A stretch of 64,000 nucleotides of DNA. Origin: Actinomyces sp. AC-20-1 (GTDB lineage: Bacteria > Actinomycetota > Actinomycetes > Actinomycetales > Actinomycetaceae). The stretch is from positions 1-64,000 of the forward strand of contig NZ_JACJVC010000017.1 in NCBI RefSeq assembly GCF_023369555.1, read 5' to 3'. The notes under the pieces are model-generated. The model saw only the letters and a program-made list of their open reading frames with translations, was not told the DNA's origin and searched no databases. Position 1 is the stretch's first letter; the number at the start of each line of letters is the position of its first letter. The translations under genes were made by a program, and so were the position numbers. Shown here piece by piece: positions 37,330 through 46,952 of this stretch.

Positions 37330-37335
37330 AGCCGG

Positions 37336-37341
37336 ATCATA
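37336..37341 (-). promoter_or_regulatory. -10 element of rel (leaderless)
   Basis: TATGAT on the minus strand, six bases before the rel ATG. It differs from TATAAT at one position and is the best of the leaderless set. Confidence 0.6.
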
Positions 37342-37365
37342 GAGCCACGCGCTGCACCGGTGGCG

Positions 37366-37920
37366 TCAGGAGGAGGGGAAGACGACGACGGAGTCGACCT
37401 TCCTGCCGGGCAGCTGCTCGCGGCCGCCGAGCCCGGCGAGCTCGAGCAGCATGCAGACGGCGACGACCTCGGCGCCGGACCGCTCCAGGAGGTCGATCGA
37501 GGCCGCCGCGGTGCCACCGGTGGCGAGCACGTCGTCGATGACGAGCACGCGCTGGCCCGGCTGGACGGTCTCGGGGCGCAGCTCCATGCGGGCCGAGCCG
37601 TACTCGAGGTCGTAGTCGACGCCGAGGACGGGTCCGGGGAGCTTGCCACCCTTGCGGACGGTGAGCATGCCGATGCCCAGGGTGTAGGCCAGCGGGGCGG
37701 CGAGGATGAAGCCGCGCGACTCGAGGCCGGCGACGGCGTCGATGTGACCCCGGTAGTGCTCGGCGAGGTCGCTGATGAAGGTGGAGAAGGCCTCGCCGTT
37801 GGCCAGCAGGGGGGTGATGTCGCGGAACAGGACGCCGGGCTCGGGGAAGTCCGGCACCTCGCGGACGTTGTCCAGGACGAGGTGGGTGAGCTCGGTGGGC
37901 AGGGAGTCGGGGAATGTCAT
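37366..37920 (-). CDS. apt: Adenine phosphoribosyltransferase
   Basis: A 184-residue purine salvage enzyme making AMP from adenine and PRPP. Motifs: VPDFPEPGVLFRDITPLL, GLESRGFILAAPLAY, VRKGGKLPG and the PRPP loop VLVIDDVLATGGTAAA. The ATG overlaps the secF stop by four bases. secD-secF-apt-rel is a conserved order in actinobacteria. Confidence 0.95.
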   Translation of the reverse strand: MTFPDSLPTELTHLVLDNVREVPDFPEPGVLFRDITPLLANGEAFSTFISDLAEHYRGHIDAVAGLESRGFILAAPLAYTLGIGMLTVRKGGKLPGPVLGVDYDLEYGSARMELRPETVQPGQRVLVIDDVLATGGTAAASIDLLERSGAEVVAVCMLLELAGLGGREQLPGRKVDSVVVFPSS

Positions 37921-39020
37921 GACCGCTTCTTCTTCCTCTTGGGCTGGGCGGCGGCTCCCAGGTGGTGGCCGGGGATGAGGGGGGATGCTGTGGGGGCGCT
38001 GGTGAGGGCGGCGAGGGCCTCCGGGTCGTCGCCGGCCTCGGCCAGGCGGCGGGCGCGGGCCTCGGTGACCTTCTGCGTGTGCTCGACGACGGCCTTCTCG
38101 CGGCGGCGCAGGTCCACCAGCAGCGGGGTCGCGAGGAACACCGAGGACAGGGTCCCGGCGATCATGCCGATGAACAGGGTGAGGGCGATGTCCCGCAGGG
38201 TGCCGGCCCCGAGGATGAAGGCGCCGACGACGAGCAGGGAGGCCACGGGAAGCACGCCGACGACGGAGGTGTTGACCGAGCGCACGAAGGTCTGGTTGAC
38301 GGCGAGGTTGGCCAGCTCGGCGTAGGTCGAGCGGGTCTGGGCCTGCCAGGAGTCGGTGTTCTCGCGGATCTTGTCGAAGACGACCACCGTGTCGTAGAGG
38401 GAGTAGCCGAGGATCGTGAGCACGCCGATGATGGTGGCGGGCGTGACCTCGAAGCCGGTGGCGGCGTAGACACCGACGGTCACGAGGATGTCGTGGCACA
38501 GGGCGAGCAGCGCGGCCACCGCCATCTTCCAGGTGCGGAAGTAGGCCCAGATGAGGGCGCCGACGAGCAGGAAGAACAGGATGAGCCCGCGCAGCGCCTT
38601 GGAGGTGACGTCCGAGGACCAGGTGGGGCCGATGGTCGTGGCGGAGACGTTGGCGGCCTCGACATCGTAGGCCTCGGCCAGGGCCGTGCTGAGCGCGTCG
38701 CTCTGGGCCGAGCTCAGCTCGGTGGTCTGGACCCTCACGGAGGAGGTGCCCATGGTGGTCACTGAGGTGGAGGCGGGCAGGCCCTGCTGGGCGACGACGG
38801 CGCTGGCCGGTGCCTCGCTGGGGGACTCGATGCCCGTGACGGTGACCTCGGTGCCGCCCTTGAAGTCGATGCCCGGGTTGAGCCCGACGGTGGCGAGCAG
38901 GACGAGGGCGACGGCGATGACGCCGAGGGCGGTGGAGTACCAGACCTTGCGCCTGGCGATGAAGGGGATGGAGGTCTTGCCGGAGTAGAGCTCGTTGCCG
39001 AGCTGGGCCAGGTTCTTCAC
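37917..39020 (-). CDS. secF: Protein translocase subunit SecF
   Basis: A 367-residue membrane protein with six helices and a periplasmic-side domain after the first. Motifs: FKGGTEV and GYSLYDTVVVFDKIRENT. With SecD and YajC it uses the proton gradient to finish SecYEG export. GTG start overlaps the secD stop (GTGA). The C-terminal tail ends KRKKKRS. Confidence 0.95.
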   Translation of the reverse strand: MKNLAQLGNELYSGKTSIPFIARRKVWYSTALGVIAVALVLLATVGLNPGIDFKGGTEVTVTGIESPSEAPASAVVAQQGLPASTSVTTMGTSSVRVQTTELSSAQSDALSTALAEAYDVEAANVSATTIGPTWSSDVTSKALRGLILFFLLVGALIWAYFRTWKMAVAALLALCHDILVTVGVYAATGFEVTPATIIGVLTILGYSLYDTVVVFDKIRENTDSWQAQTRSTYAELANLAVNQTFVRSVNTSVVGVLPVASLLVVGAFILGAGTLRDIALTLFIGMIAGTLSSVFLATPLLVDLRRREKAVVEHTQKVTEARARRLAEAGDDPEALAALTSAPTASPLIPGHHLGAAAQPKRKKKRS

Positions 39021-41011
39021 TTGTCCTCGCCCTCCTTTCGGCTAGCGGCGGGTGCGGCGACGGCGTCGGTGCTCCCGCTCTGCCCGGCGGCGGCCTTGCG
39101 CCTGGCCAGGGAGGTGACGGCGGCGTCGGCCAGGGCCTGGCGGCCGCGGCCGTAGACGGACTGGGAGCGGGCGCCCAGGTGCTCGGGGTCGAGCCCGGAC
39201 AGGCGGTGCCCCTGGCCGAAGAACGGCAGGCGCAGGATCCACACCATCATGGGGTGGGTGAACAGGATGATGACGCCGAGGTCGACGACGGTGGTGACGC
39301 CGAGGGTGAAGGCGAAGCCCTGGACGCCTCCGACGGCGAGGAAGTAGAGCACGACGGCGGCCACGAGGTTGACGGCGTCGGAGACGATGATGGTGCGCCG
39401 GGCGTGCACCCATCCCTCGTTGACGGCGGCGGTGAGCGTGCGCCCGGTGCGGACCTCGTCGCGCACGCGCTCGAAGTAGATGATGAAGGAGTCCATCGTG
39501 ATGCCGATGGAGATGATGAGGCCGGCGACGCCCGCCAGGGACAGGCGGTAGCCGATCGTCCACGACAGCAGCGTGATCGCCAGGTAGGTGACGGCGGCGG
39601 CCACGATGAGCGAGGCGACGGCGATGACCGACAGCCCGCGGTACTGCCAGGCGAGGTAGACGATGATGAGCAGGAAGCCGATGAGGCCGGCGACCAGGCC
39701 GTTGCGCAGCTGCTCGGTGCCCAGGGTGGCGGAGACGGCCTGCTCGGACTGGACGGTGAAGGTCAGCGGCAGGGAGCCGAAGGAGAGCTGGTTGGCCAGC
39801 GTGCTCGAGCTCTCCTGGGTGAAGCCTCCCGAGATCTGCACCTTGCCGTCGGTGATGGCGGTGGTGACCGACTGGTTGAAGCCGGAGGCCATGAGGGTCA
39901 GGCCGTCGAGGACGATGGCGAACTGGGCCTTGGCCGTGGCCGAGCTGGTGCTGCTGGCGCCGTTGGTCGTGGCCGTGCCCGAGGAGGTGCTCGAGGCGGC
40001 GTCGCGGTAGGCGATGAGGCGCGAGGAGACCTCGGCGAAGGCCTGGGTGCCCTCACTGTTGAACTCGAGGTTGACGACCCAGTTGTTGGTCGTCACGCCC
40101 TGGCTGGTGACCTCCAGGGCGGAGTCCGCGCTGGCGATGTCGGTGCCGGCGATGTCGGCGGGCCCCAGGATGTAGGTGGCGCCCTGGCCGTCGCGGGCGC
40201 AGGAGATGACGGCGGTGGCCGGGTCCTGGACGGTCCCGGTGAGGTTGGCCGGGTCCTTGCAGTCGGTCATGTAGGCGTCGTAGATCAGCTGCTCGCTGAT
40301 CCAGGAGTCGGAGGAGTTGTCCTCGGAGGTGGAGGGCAGGGGGTCGGAGGAGATGGTGCCGTCCCCGTCGACGTCGGCGTTGCGCCGGGCGACCTCCTCC
40401 GGCGTGGTGGTGGCCAGGGCGCTAGGGGCCGGGGTGGGCACGCCGCCGGAGACGAGCCACTCGCGCCCGGTCCTGAGGGCCGCGGGGTCCTGCGTGGGCT
40501 CGGCCTGGGGCTCGGCGGGCTCGGCAGTGGCCTGGGCGAGCGCGGAGGCGGAGGCCGCGGCGGAGGCCTGGGCCTGGGCGACGTACTGGTTCTGCGCCTC
40601 GGCCAGGGCGGTGGCGGAGCTCTGGATGACGCGGATGACGGGGCGGAAGTAGAGCACCGCGGAGGTGCGTACGAGCTCGAGGGTCTCCTCCGAGGGCGTG
40701 CCGGGCAGGGACACGACGATGTTCTGGCCGCCCTGGCGCGAGATCTGGGCCTCGGAGACGCCTGAGGCGTCCACGCGCTGACGGATGATCCCGATGGCCT
40801 GCTCGATGTCCTCGTCGGAGATGTCCGAGCCGTCGGTGGTGGTCGGCGTGAGGATGATCTGGGTGCCGCCCTCAAGGTCGAGGGCGAGGCCCGGCGTCAT
40901 CGTCGTGCGTCCGGTGGCGGTGCCGACGGCGAGCGCGCCAAAGCCGAGCGCGATGAGGAGGAGCAGCACCAGGAGCTGTCGCCCCGGGTGCCTGAGCTGT
41001 TTGGTGGACAC
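39017..41011 (-). CDS. secD: Protein translocase subunit SecD
   Basis: A 664-residue partner of SecF. It has an N-terminal helix, LALDLEGGTQIILTP, a large extracytoplasmic P1 region with Ala/Gln/Pro- and Ser/Thr-rich insertions (about 155-240 and 340-360), and the membrane core (GLVAGLIGFLLIIVYL, ISIGITMDSFIIYFERVRDE, NLVAAVVLYFL). GTG at 41011. The gap to yajC holds the 43-base poly-G tract. Confidence 0.94.
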   Translation of the reverse strand: MSTKQLRHPGRQLLVLLLLIALGFGALAVGTATGRTTMTPGLALDLEGGTQIILTPTTTDGSDISDEDIEQAIGIIRQRVDASGVSEAQISRQGGQNIVVSLPGTPSEETLELVRTSAVLYFRPVIRVIQSSATALAEAQNQYVAQAQASAAASASALAQATAEPAEPQAEPTQDPAALRTGREWLVSGGVPTPAPSALATTTPEEVARRNADVDGDGTISSDPLPSTSEDNSSDSWISEQLIYDAYMTDCKDPANLTGTVQDPATAVISCARDGQGATYILGPADIAGTDIASADSALEVTSQGVTTNNWVVNLEFNSEGTQAFAEVSSRLIAYRDAASSTSSGTATTNGASSTSSATAKAQFAIVLDGLTLMASGFNQSVTTAITDGKVQISGGFTQESSSTLANQLSFGSLPLTFTVQSEQAVSATLGTEQLRNGLVAGLIGFLLIIVYLAWQYRGLSVIAVASLIVAAAVTYLAITLLSWTIGYRLSLAGVAGLIISIGITMDSFIIYFERVRDEVRTGRTLTAAVNEGWVHARRTIIVSDAVNLVAAVVLYFLAVGGVQGFAFTLGVTTVVDLGVIILFTHPMMVWILRLPFFGQGHRLSGLDPEHLGARSQSVYGRGRQALADAAVTSLARRKAAAGQSGSTDAVAAPAASRKEGEDK

Positions 41012-41068
41012 GCGGTTGTTCCTCGTGGGGGTTGTCGTGGTGCGGGCTCGGCGTCGTGCGGTCGGCCT

Positions 41069-41112
<44 letters not shown>

Positions 41113-41149
41113 CGGTGGCGCGCGCCGGCTCAGGGCTGGTAGGTGGGGC

Positions 41150-41542
41150 TCAGGCCCGTCCGGCCTGCTCGTCGGAGCCGGTGGCCTCCTCGACGGCGGG
41201 CTGCGGCTCCCCGGTCAGGGCCTCGGGGGCGGTGTCCTCGGTGACGTCCTCGTCGTCCTCCTCCTCGTGGAGGGAGGCGAAGGGGGGCTCCTCGGCGCCG
41301 ACGATGGCGCTCTTGGCCCACAGGGACTCGTCGCCGAGCGGGGTGGCGAGGGTGACGACGTCGCCGTCGACCTCGACGACCGTGCCGTAGAAGCCGGCGC
41401 GGGTACGCACCCACGTGCCGGGAACGGCGAGGGCGTCGTCGGTACGCGCCTGCTGCTGGGCCTGGAGCTTCTTCTGCTGCTTGTTGGCGAAGTGCGACAT
41501 GGCCCAGAAGGCCAGCAGCATGGCGAGGATCATCCAGAGCAT
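41150..41542 (-). CDS. yajC: Preprotein translocase subunit YajC
   Basis: A 130-residue single-span protein: N-terminal helix MILAMLLAFWAMSHF, basic KQQKKLQAQQQ, the conserved GTWVRTRAGFYGTVVEVDGDVVTLAT core and an acidic C-terminal tail. ATG at 41542 follows a CGGAGAA ribosome site. It is the first gene of yajC-secD-secF-apt. Confidence 0.92.
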   Translation of the reverse strand: MLWMILAMLLAFWAMSHFANKQQKKLQAQQQARTDDALAVPGTWVRTRAGFYGTVVEVDGDVVTLATPLGDESLWAKSAIVGAEEPPFASLHEEEDDEDVTEDTAPEALTGEPQPAVEEATGSDEQAGRA

Positions 41543-41598
41543 GGAGGGTTCTCCGTTCGGTCGTGTCAGCCGCGCCAGGACGTGGTGCGGCCTCCGCG

Positions 41599-41604
41599 AG
41601 TCTA
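41599..41604 (-). promoter_or_regulatory. -10 element of the yajC-secDF operon
   Basis: TAGACT on the minus strand about 57 bases before yajC. No clear -35. Confidence 0.4.
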
Positions 41605-41633
41605 GGTCACGGCCCGGGCCCTGCAGCGCGAGC

Positions 41634-41657
41634 CGCGTCACTCTGCCGTGTGACGCG
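41634..41657 (-). terminator. Hairpin after ruvB
   Basis: CGCGTCAC (41634-41641) pairs perfectly with GTGACGCG (41650-41657) around an 8-base loop, 33 bases after the ruvB stop and before the yajC promoter. Confidence 0.55.
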
Positions 41658-41690
41658 CGCCCCGGTCCCGGTGCGCCCGCGGCCGCCCGC

Positions 41691-42716
41691 TCAGCCGAAG
41701 AGGGTGCCGTCGGCGGGGACCTCGAGGCCCAGGTGCTCGTAGGCGGCCCGGGTGGCGGCCCGGCCCTGGCGGGTGCGCACCATGAGCCCCTCGCGCACGA
41801 GGTAGGGCTCCGCGACGGTCTCGACGGTCTCGGGCTCCTCGCCGACGCTCACGGCCAGCGTGGCCAGGCCCACGGGGCCTCCGCCGAAGCGGGTGCACAG
41901 GGCCCGCAGGACCGAGCGGTCGAGCCGGTCCAGGCCGAGGGCGTCGACCTCGAAGACCTTGAGCGCGGCGCGGGCGGCCGCCAGGTCGAGGCGTCCGGGC
42001 GTGCCGTGGACCTCGGCCCAGTCCTGCACGCGCCGCAGGAGCCGGTTGGCGATGCGGGGGGTGCCGCGTGAGCGGCGGGCGAGCTCGGTGCCGGCCTCGG
42101 GCTCCAGGCTCACGCCGAGCAGGCCGGCGGAGCGGGTGACGATGCGGCTGAGCTCGGCGGGCCCGTAGTAGTCCAGGTGCCCGGTGAAGCCGAAGCGGTC
42201 GCGCAGCGGGGCGGGCAGCAGGCCCGCGCGGGTGGTGGCGCCGACGACGGTGAAGGGCGGCAGGGTCAGCGGGATGGAGGTGGCCCCGGGCCCCTTGCCG
42301 ACGACGACGTCGACCCGGTAGTCCTCCATCGCCAGGTAGAGCATCTCCTCGGCGGTGCGCGCCAGGCGGTGGATCTCGTCGATGAAGAGCACGTCGCCCT
42401 CCTCCAGGGAGGACAGGATGGCGGCGAGGTCACCGGCGTGCTGGACGGCGGGTCCGCTCGTCAGGCGCAGGGAGCCCTCGACCTCCGCGGCGATGATCAT
42501 CGCGAGGGTGGTCTTGCCCAGGCCGGGGGGGCCGGAGAGCAGGACGTGGTCCGGGGTGGTGCCGCGGGCCAGGGCGGCGCGCAGGACGACGGAGAGCTGT
42601 CCGCGCACGACCTCCTGTCCGACGAAGTCCTCCAGCCGCTTGGGGCGCAGCGCGGCCTCGGCGGCGCGCTCGGTCTCGTCGGCACCGCCGGTGACGAAGC
42701 GGTCGTGCTCAGCCAC
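41691..42716 (-). CDS. ruvB: Holliday junction branch migration DNA helicase RuvB
   Basis: A 341-residue AAA+ motor. Motifs: [12 protein letters not shown], Walker [10 protein letters not shown], Walker [21 protein letters not shown] sensor, DRFGF and the C-terminal winged helix [17 protein letters not shown] start overlaps the ruvA end by eight bases. Confidence 0.96.
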   Translation of the reverse strand: MAEHDRFVTGGADETERAAEAALRPKRLEDFVGQEVVRGQLSVVLRAALARGTTPDHVLLSGPPGLGKTTLAMIIAAEVEGSLRLTSGPAVQHAGDLAAILSSLEEGDVLFIDEIHRLARTAEEMLYLAMEDYRVDVVVGKGPGATSIPLTLPPFTVVGATTRAGLLPAPLRDRFGFTGHLDYYGPAELSRIVTRSAGLLGVSLEPEAGTELARRSRGTPRIANRLLRRVQDWAEVHGTPGRLDLAAARAALKVFEVDALGLDRLDRSVLRALCTRFGGGPVGLATLAVSVGEEPETVETVAEPYLVREGLMVRTRQGRAATRAAYEHLGLEVPADGTLFG

Positions 42717-43353
42717 GGTGTCCTCCGCCCAGCCACCTGAGGGAGGCGCGCAGGAGCTCGGGCACGGGCATGGGGTCGGCCTCCTGCCCGTGGGCGGCCA
42801 TGTGGGCGGCCTCGACGGCGGTCACGGCCTCCCCGGCCGTCGCCTCGTTCCAGCCGAGCTGGACGAGGGCGGCGACGACGTCGGGGCTGGGGGCGGGGCC
42901 CTCCTCCTGGGCGGCTCCCACCTGGGTGCCGGGACCGGGGTCCTCGCCCTGGACGGGGCCGAGCCTGTCGCCGACGTCGATGATGACCCGCTGGGCGCCC
43001 TTGGGGCCCAGGCCCGGCACCCGGGTGAGGGCGGCGACGTCCCCACCGGCGACGGCGCGGCGCAGGGAGTCGGGGGTGTGCACGCTCAGGACAGCCAGAG
43101 CGAGCCGCGCTCCCACGCCCTTGGCGCCCATGAGGACGCGGAAGCAGTGGCGCTCGTCGGCGTCGGCGAAGCCGAAGAGGGTGAGGGAGTCCTCGCGGAC
43201 GACGAGCTCGGTGTGGACCAGGGCCTCCCGGCCCGGGCGCAGGCCGGCGAGGGTCGCGGGGGTGGCCTGGAAGGTCATGCCGACGCCGCCGACCTCGATG
43301 GTCGCGCTGTTGAGCGAGGTCTCGAGCACGGCGCCGCGCAAGGAGGCGATCAT
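42709..43353 (-). CDS. ruvA: Holliday junction branch migration protein RuvA
   Basis: A 214-residue protein: OB-fold N-terminus ([27 protein letters not shown]), two helix-hairpin-helix motifs ([32 protein letters not shown]) and a C-terminal RuvB-binding three-helix domain after a Pro/Gly linker. A LexA-like box lies 38-53 bases upstream. Confidence 0.95.
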   Translation of the reverse strand: MIASLRGAVLETSLNSATIEVGGVGMTFQATPATLAGLRPGREALVHTELVVREDSLTLFGFADADERHCFRVLMGAKGVGARLALAVLSVHTPDSLRRAVAGGDVAALTRVPGLGPKGAQRVIIDVGDRLGPVQGEDPGPGTQVGAAQEEGPAPSPDVVAALVQLGWNEATAGEAVTAVEAAHMAAHGQEADPMPVPELLRASLRWLGGGHRG

Positions 43354-43390
43354 CGGGGCTTCTCCTAGGGTGAGGGTGACGGCAGCGCCG

Positions 43391-43406
43391 TCGAACGTCT
43401 GTACAG
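43391..43406. promoter_or_regulatory. LexA (SOS) box candidate upstream of ruvA
   Basis: TCGAAC-GTCT-GTACAG has one perfect half of the actinobacterial/Gram-positive SOS palindrome TCGAAC-N4-GTTCGA and three matches in the other half. Its place in the ruvC-ruvA gap fits DNA-damage induction of ruvAB. Confidence 0.5.
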
Positions 43407-43428
43407 ACCGTACCAGGTGCTGCGGGCC

Positions 43429-44088
43429 TCAGCGCCTCAGGCGGCGCGGGTCCACCGCACCGGTGCGGCGGGCGGCCGCCTGGGCCTGGGCCCACTGGCG
43501 CTGGGCGGGCGTGCGGGCGCTGGCCCGCACCGCTCCCCCGGCCGAGACCATCTCGGTGGCGCCGTCCGCGCCGGTGCCGCCGCCGCGCCACCCGTGGCAG
43601 ATCGCCTGGGCGAGGGCGTCGGCGGCGTCCGCAGGGCTGGGAGGCTCGGCCAGCCCGAGGATGCGCGCGACCATGGCCTGGACCTGAGGCTTGTCCGCGG
43701 TGCCGGAGCCGGTGACGGCGGCCTTGGCCTCGCTGGGCGTGTGCTGGGCGACCTCGAGGCCGTGGCGGGCGCCGGCGAGCATCGCCACGCCCATGACCTG
43801 GGCCACCCCGATGACGGAGCGCAGGTTGTCCTGGGCGAAGACGCGCTCGACGGACACGCTCGTGGGCCCCAGGCGGGCGATCCAGTCGTCCAGGGCCTCG
43901 GCGATGGCCAGCAGGCGCAGCTCGGGGCTCTGCGAGGGGGGCGTGCGCACGACCCCCACCTCCACGAGACGCACGCGGCGGCGGGGGTCGATGTCCACGC
44001 AGCCCAGGCCGCAGCGGGTCAGCCCGGGGTCGACCCCGAGGACCCGCTGCTGCGCGACGACGGCGCTGCGCGAGCGGGCGGTGCCCAT
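43429..44088 (-). CDS. ruvC: Crossover junction endodeoxyribonuclease RuvC
   Basis: A 219-residue resolvase of the RNase H fold. Acidic active-site residues are in [22 protein letters not shown] and [14 protein letters not shown]. The length exceeds the usual 160-180 residues because of a C-terminal Arg/Ala/Gln-rich extension of about 40 residues. ATG at 44088 is 11 bases after the yebC stop. Confidence 0.93.
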   Translation of the reverse strand: MGTARSRSAVVAQQRVLGVDPGLTRCGLGCVDIDPRRRVRLVEVGVVRTPPSQSPELRLLAIAEALDDWIARLGPTSVSVERVFAQDNLRSVIGVAQVMGVAMLAGARHGLEVAQHTPSEAKAAVTGSGTADKPQVQAMVARILGLAEPPSPADAADALAQAICHGWRGGGTGADGATEMVSAGGAVRASARTPAQRQWAQAQAAARRTGAVDPRRLRR

Positions 44089-44099
44089 GGCCCGGGTGC

Positions 44100-44867
44100 T
44101 CAGTCCTCGTCCTCGAGCTGGGCGGCGACCTCGGCGAGGACCTCGACGGAGGTGAAGACGTTCTGGACGTCGTCGAGGTCCTCGAGCGCGTCGATGAGGC
44201 GCATGACCTTGCGGGCGCCCTCGAGGTCCACCTCGACCTTGGTGGCGGCGACGAACTGGGACTCGGCGGACTCGTACTCCATGCCGGCGCCGGTGACGGC
44301 GTCGCGCACGGCGATGAGGTCCTGCGGCTCGGAGATGATCTCGAAGGACTCGGCGCCCTCGACGACCTCCTCGACGTCCGCGCCGGCGTCGAGCACGGCC
44401 ATGAGGATGGAGTCCTCGTCCACGCCCTCGGCCTTGGCGACCTCGACGACGCCCTTGCGCGAGAAGTTGTAGGCCACGGAGCCGGGGTCCGCGAGGTTGC
44501 CGCCGGTGCGGCTGAAGGCGACGCGCACGTCGGAGGCGGCGCGGTTGCGGTTGTCGGTGAGGCACTCGACGAGGAAGGCGACGCCGGCCGGGCCGTAGCC
44601 CTCGTACATGATCGTCTGCCAGTCGGCGCCGCCGGCCTCCTCGCCGGAGCCGCGCTTGACGGCGCGGGTGATGTTGTCGGCGGGCACCGAGTTGCGCTTG
44701 GCCTTCTGGATGGCGTCGAAGAGGGTCGGGTTGCCGGCAGGGTCACCGCCGCCGGTGCGGGCCGCGACCTCGATGTTCTTGATGAGGCGGGCGAAGAGCT
44801 TGCCGCGCTTGGCGTCGATGGCCGCCTTCTTGTGCTTGGTGGTTGCCCACTTGGAGTGTCCCGACAT
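44100..44867 (-). CDS. yebC: YebC/PmpR family transcriptional or translation-associated regulator
   Basis: A 255-residue protein beginning [35 protein letters not shown], the family hallmark in pieces SGHSKW and KRGKLF. The TACO1_YebC domains follow. Family members bind DNA as regulators or assist translation of proline-rich stretches. It leads the yebC-ruvC-ruvA-ruvB run; a GGAGGA site precedes the ATG. Confidence 0.93.
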   Translation of the reverse strand: MSGHSKWATTKHKKAAIDAKRGKLFARLIKNIEVAARTGGGDPAGNPTLFDAIQKAKRNSVPADNITRAVKRGSGEEAGGADWQTIMYEGYGPAGVAFLVECLTDNRNRAASDVRVAFSRTGGNLADPGSVAYNFSRKGVVEVAKAEGVDEDSILMAVLDAGADVEEVVEGAESFEIISEPQDLIAVRDAVTGAGMEYESAESQFVAATKVEVDLEGARKVMRLIDALEDLDDVQNVFTSVEVLAEVAAQLEDED

Positions 44868-44983
44868 GTGTCCTCCTGGGAGTCGAGGGTGGCGCGCTGC
44901 CCGGGCCGGACGGCTGGCAGCGGTGGCGAGAAGAGCCCGTGCGCCGCCGGGCACGGCCCACGGCGCACGGAAAGACCTGGGCA

Positions 44984-44989
44984 AGCCTA
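44984..44989 (-). promoter_or_regulatory. -10 element of yebC
   Basis: TAGGCT on the minus strand, giving a leader of about 110 bases. The rest of the 253-base gap 44868-45120 shows only a short GCCCCG/CGGGGC hairpin at 45079-45097 that may end the Nudix transcript. Confidence 0.4.
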
Positions 44990-45120
44990 ACGCCGCGCGG
45001 GCGGCCCCGTCGGGAGGGATCCTGCTGCGCGCTCGGCCCAGTCGTGAGGCGATCGTCACGGCCGCGGGCGCGTCGAGGGCCCCGTGCCCACCGGGGCGTG
45101 GCGCCCGTGGGGACCGGTGC

Positions 45121-45732
45121 TCAGTCGTCCTCGATGATGCGACGGGTCACGCCGTCCCAGCCGGCCAGCAGCTCGCGCGCCAGCCGGGGCAGCGTGTGCG
45201 GGTAGACGGTCATCCCGGCCTCCACCGCGGCGTCGAGCTCGTCCAGGCCCCACCAGCGCAGGGAGTCCAGGACCTGCTTCTCCAGGTCGGTCCACCCGGC
45301 GCGGTCGATCGGTCCCGTCGTGCCGGGGCGGGCGAGGAAGATCTCCTCCTCCTGCCGGCAGGTGACGAGGTTGAAGCGGAACCGGGAGCTGCGCCGGGCC
45401 ACCGGGCCGGTGAGGTCGGCGTCGTCCAGGACGATCCCGGTCTCCTCGGCGAGCTCTCGCCGGGCGCCGGAGCGGGCGTCCTCGCCGTCGAGGATCCCGC
45501 CGCCGGGGGTGAAGGCCCACCAGTGCCCGGCGTCGGCGAAGTCGTGGCCGACGACGAGCAGGATCTCGGGGTGGGGGCTCTCGCGCAGGGCGACGACGCG
45601 GGCGGCGCGCCGGGCGGGAAGCCCCTCCTCGTTGAGGCGCCACTCGGCCGGGTCGAGCAGCTCGGTCCAGTTCTCCGGCACCTGGACCGGGTCGCGCCCG
45701 TCCGGCGCGAGCCGGGGCCCGCCGGCGCTCAT
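45121..45732 (-). CDS. Nudix hydrolase
   Basis: A 203-residue pyrophosphohydrolase. The Nudix box is visible as [20 protein letters not shown] followed by ETGIV, fitting GX5EX7REUXEEXGU. The substrate (a nucleoside diphosphate linked to X) is unknown. ATG overlaps the stop of the PrsW gene by four bases (ATGA). Confidence 0.85.
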   Translation of the reverse strand: MSAGGPRLAPDGRDPVQVPENWTELLDPAEWRLNEEGLPARRAARVVALRESPHPEILLVVGHDFADAGHWWAFTPGGGILDGEDARSGARRELAEETGIVLDDADLTGPVARRSSRFRFNLVTCRQEEEIFLARPGTTGPIDRAGWTDLEKQVLDSLRWWGLDELDAAVEAGMTVYPHTLPRLARELLAGWDGVTRRIIEDD

Positions 45733-46952
45733 GACTGCCCCAGGAAGACCTGCTTGCAGCGGCGCACGACGCCCAGCAGCTCGGTCTGCCTGGCCGTGTA
45801 GTCGGCGCCGGCGTGACCGCTCAGCGCCTGCTGGCGCAGGGAGGCCAGCTGCAGCGAGGCGGTCAGGAAGTCCCTCATGGCCAGCTCGGCCGCCGGCCCG
45901 CGGGCCTTGGCCCAGCGGCGGGCGGTCGCGCGCCCGGCGGAGGTGGTGAGCATCGTGATCTCGGCGGGGGCGTACCAGCCGGAGCGGGCGTAGTCCGCCA
46001 GGCGGTGGCGCAGGGTGCGCCGCTCGCTCGCCCTGAGGGCGATGACGATGCCGATGCAGGCGAGGAAGAAGGGGACCTCCGTGAACAGGTACATCTCGGG
46101 GCGCACGGAGACCACGCCGTTCCAGAAGGCGTGCAGGGCGATCGCCCCGGCCAGCCCGATGGGCGTCATCCACACCCAGGCCCAGCGCGAGCGGCGGCGG
46201 GCGCTGAGCCCCACGGCCAGGCCGGTGCAGGCCGTGAAGGTCACGTGGGCGAAGGGGGAGGCGAGCCCGCGCATGACGAAGACGCCGAGGATCTGGTCCC
46301 AGAAGCGCGCGAAGTAGAGGATGTTCTCGGCGAAGGCGAAGCCGGCGGCGATGACGGAGGCGTAGACGATGCCGTCCACGGGCCCGTTGAAGGAGCGGCG
46401 CCAGATGAGGAAGACGAGCAGGACCCCGAGGCCCTTGGTGGCCTCCTCGATGAGGGGGGCGGTGACGACGGCGGAGACCAGCTCGGCACCGTCCACGTCG
46501 CCCGTCGTCGCCATCACCAGCAGTGAGGCGGAGGTGTTGACGACCATCGACACGACGGTGGCCACGCCCGCGCCCCACAGGAAGGCGGTGACGAGCACGC
46601 CCAGGGGCTCCGGCTCCCAGCGGTCGATCCAGCGCACGCAGACCAGGACGATGCCGAGCGGGACGAGGGCGAGCAGGAAGGGCAGGATGAGGGCGCGGGC
46701 CTGGCCGGCCTCGGTGTAGACGGCGTAGAGGACGACGGCGAGGCCGGCCCCGCCGAGCAGCGCGAGCACGTAGGCGGCGATGTCACTGGCGCGGCGCCGC
46801 CGGAGCGCGGGGGGCTGGGCCCAGCCTCCCGCTGCGACGGGTGCTCCTGCGGTGGGGGCCGAGGCGGGAGGGCGTCCACCGGCCGGCGCGGTGTAGGGGG
46901 TGCGGTGGTAGCCGGTGCGAGGGCTCCAGCCGCTGTGCGGGTGCTGGGTCAC
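45729..46952 (-). CDS. PrsW family intramembrane metalloprotease
   Basis: A 407-residue membrane protein with a Pro/Gly-rich cytoplasmic N-tail (1-50) and about eight helices. The family motifs EE(x)2K (APLIEEATKGLG), FAENILYF and HAFWNG are all present. PrsW-type enzymes cleave anti-sigma factors or other membrane substrates; the target here is unknown. GTG start overlaps the preceding stop (GTGA). Confidence 0.85.
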   Translation of the reverse strand: MTQHPHSGWSPRTGYHRTPYTAPAGGRPPASAPTAGAPVAAGGWAQPPALRRRRASDIAAYVLALLGGAGLAVVLYAVYTEAGQARALILPFLLALVPLGIVLVCVRWIDRWEPEPLGVLVTAFLWGAGVATVVSMVVNTSASLLVMATTGDVDGAELVSAVVTAPLIEEATKGLGVLLVFLIWRRSFNGPVDGIVYASVIAAGFAFAENILYFARFWDQILGVFVMRGLASPFAHVTFTACTGLAVGLSARRRSRWAWVWMTPIGLAGAIALHAFWNGVVSVRPEMYLFTEVPFFLACIGIVIALRASERRTLRHRLADYARSGWYAPAEITMLTTSAGRATARRWAKARGPAAELAMRDFLTASLQLASLRQQALSGHAGADYTARQTELLGVVRRCKQVFLGQS

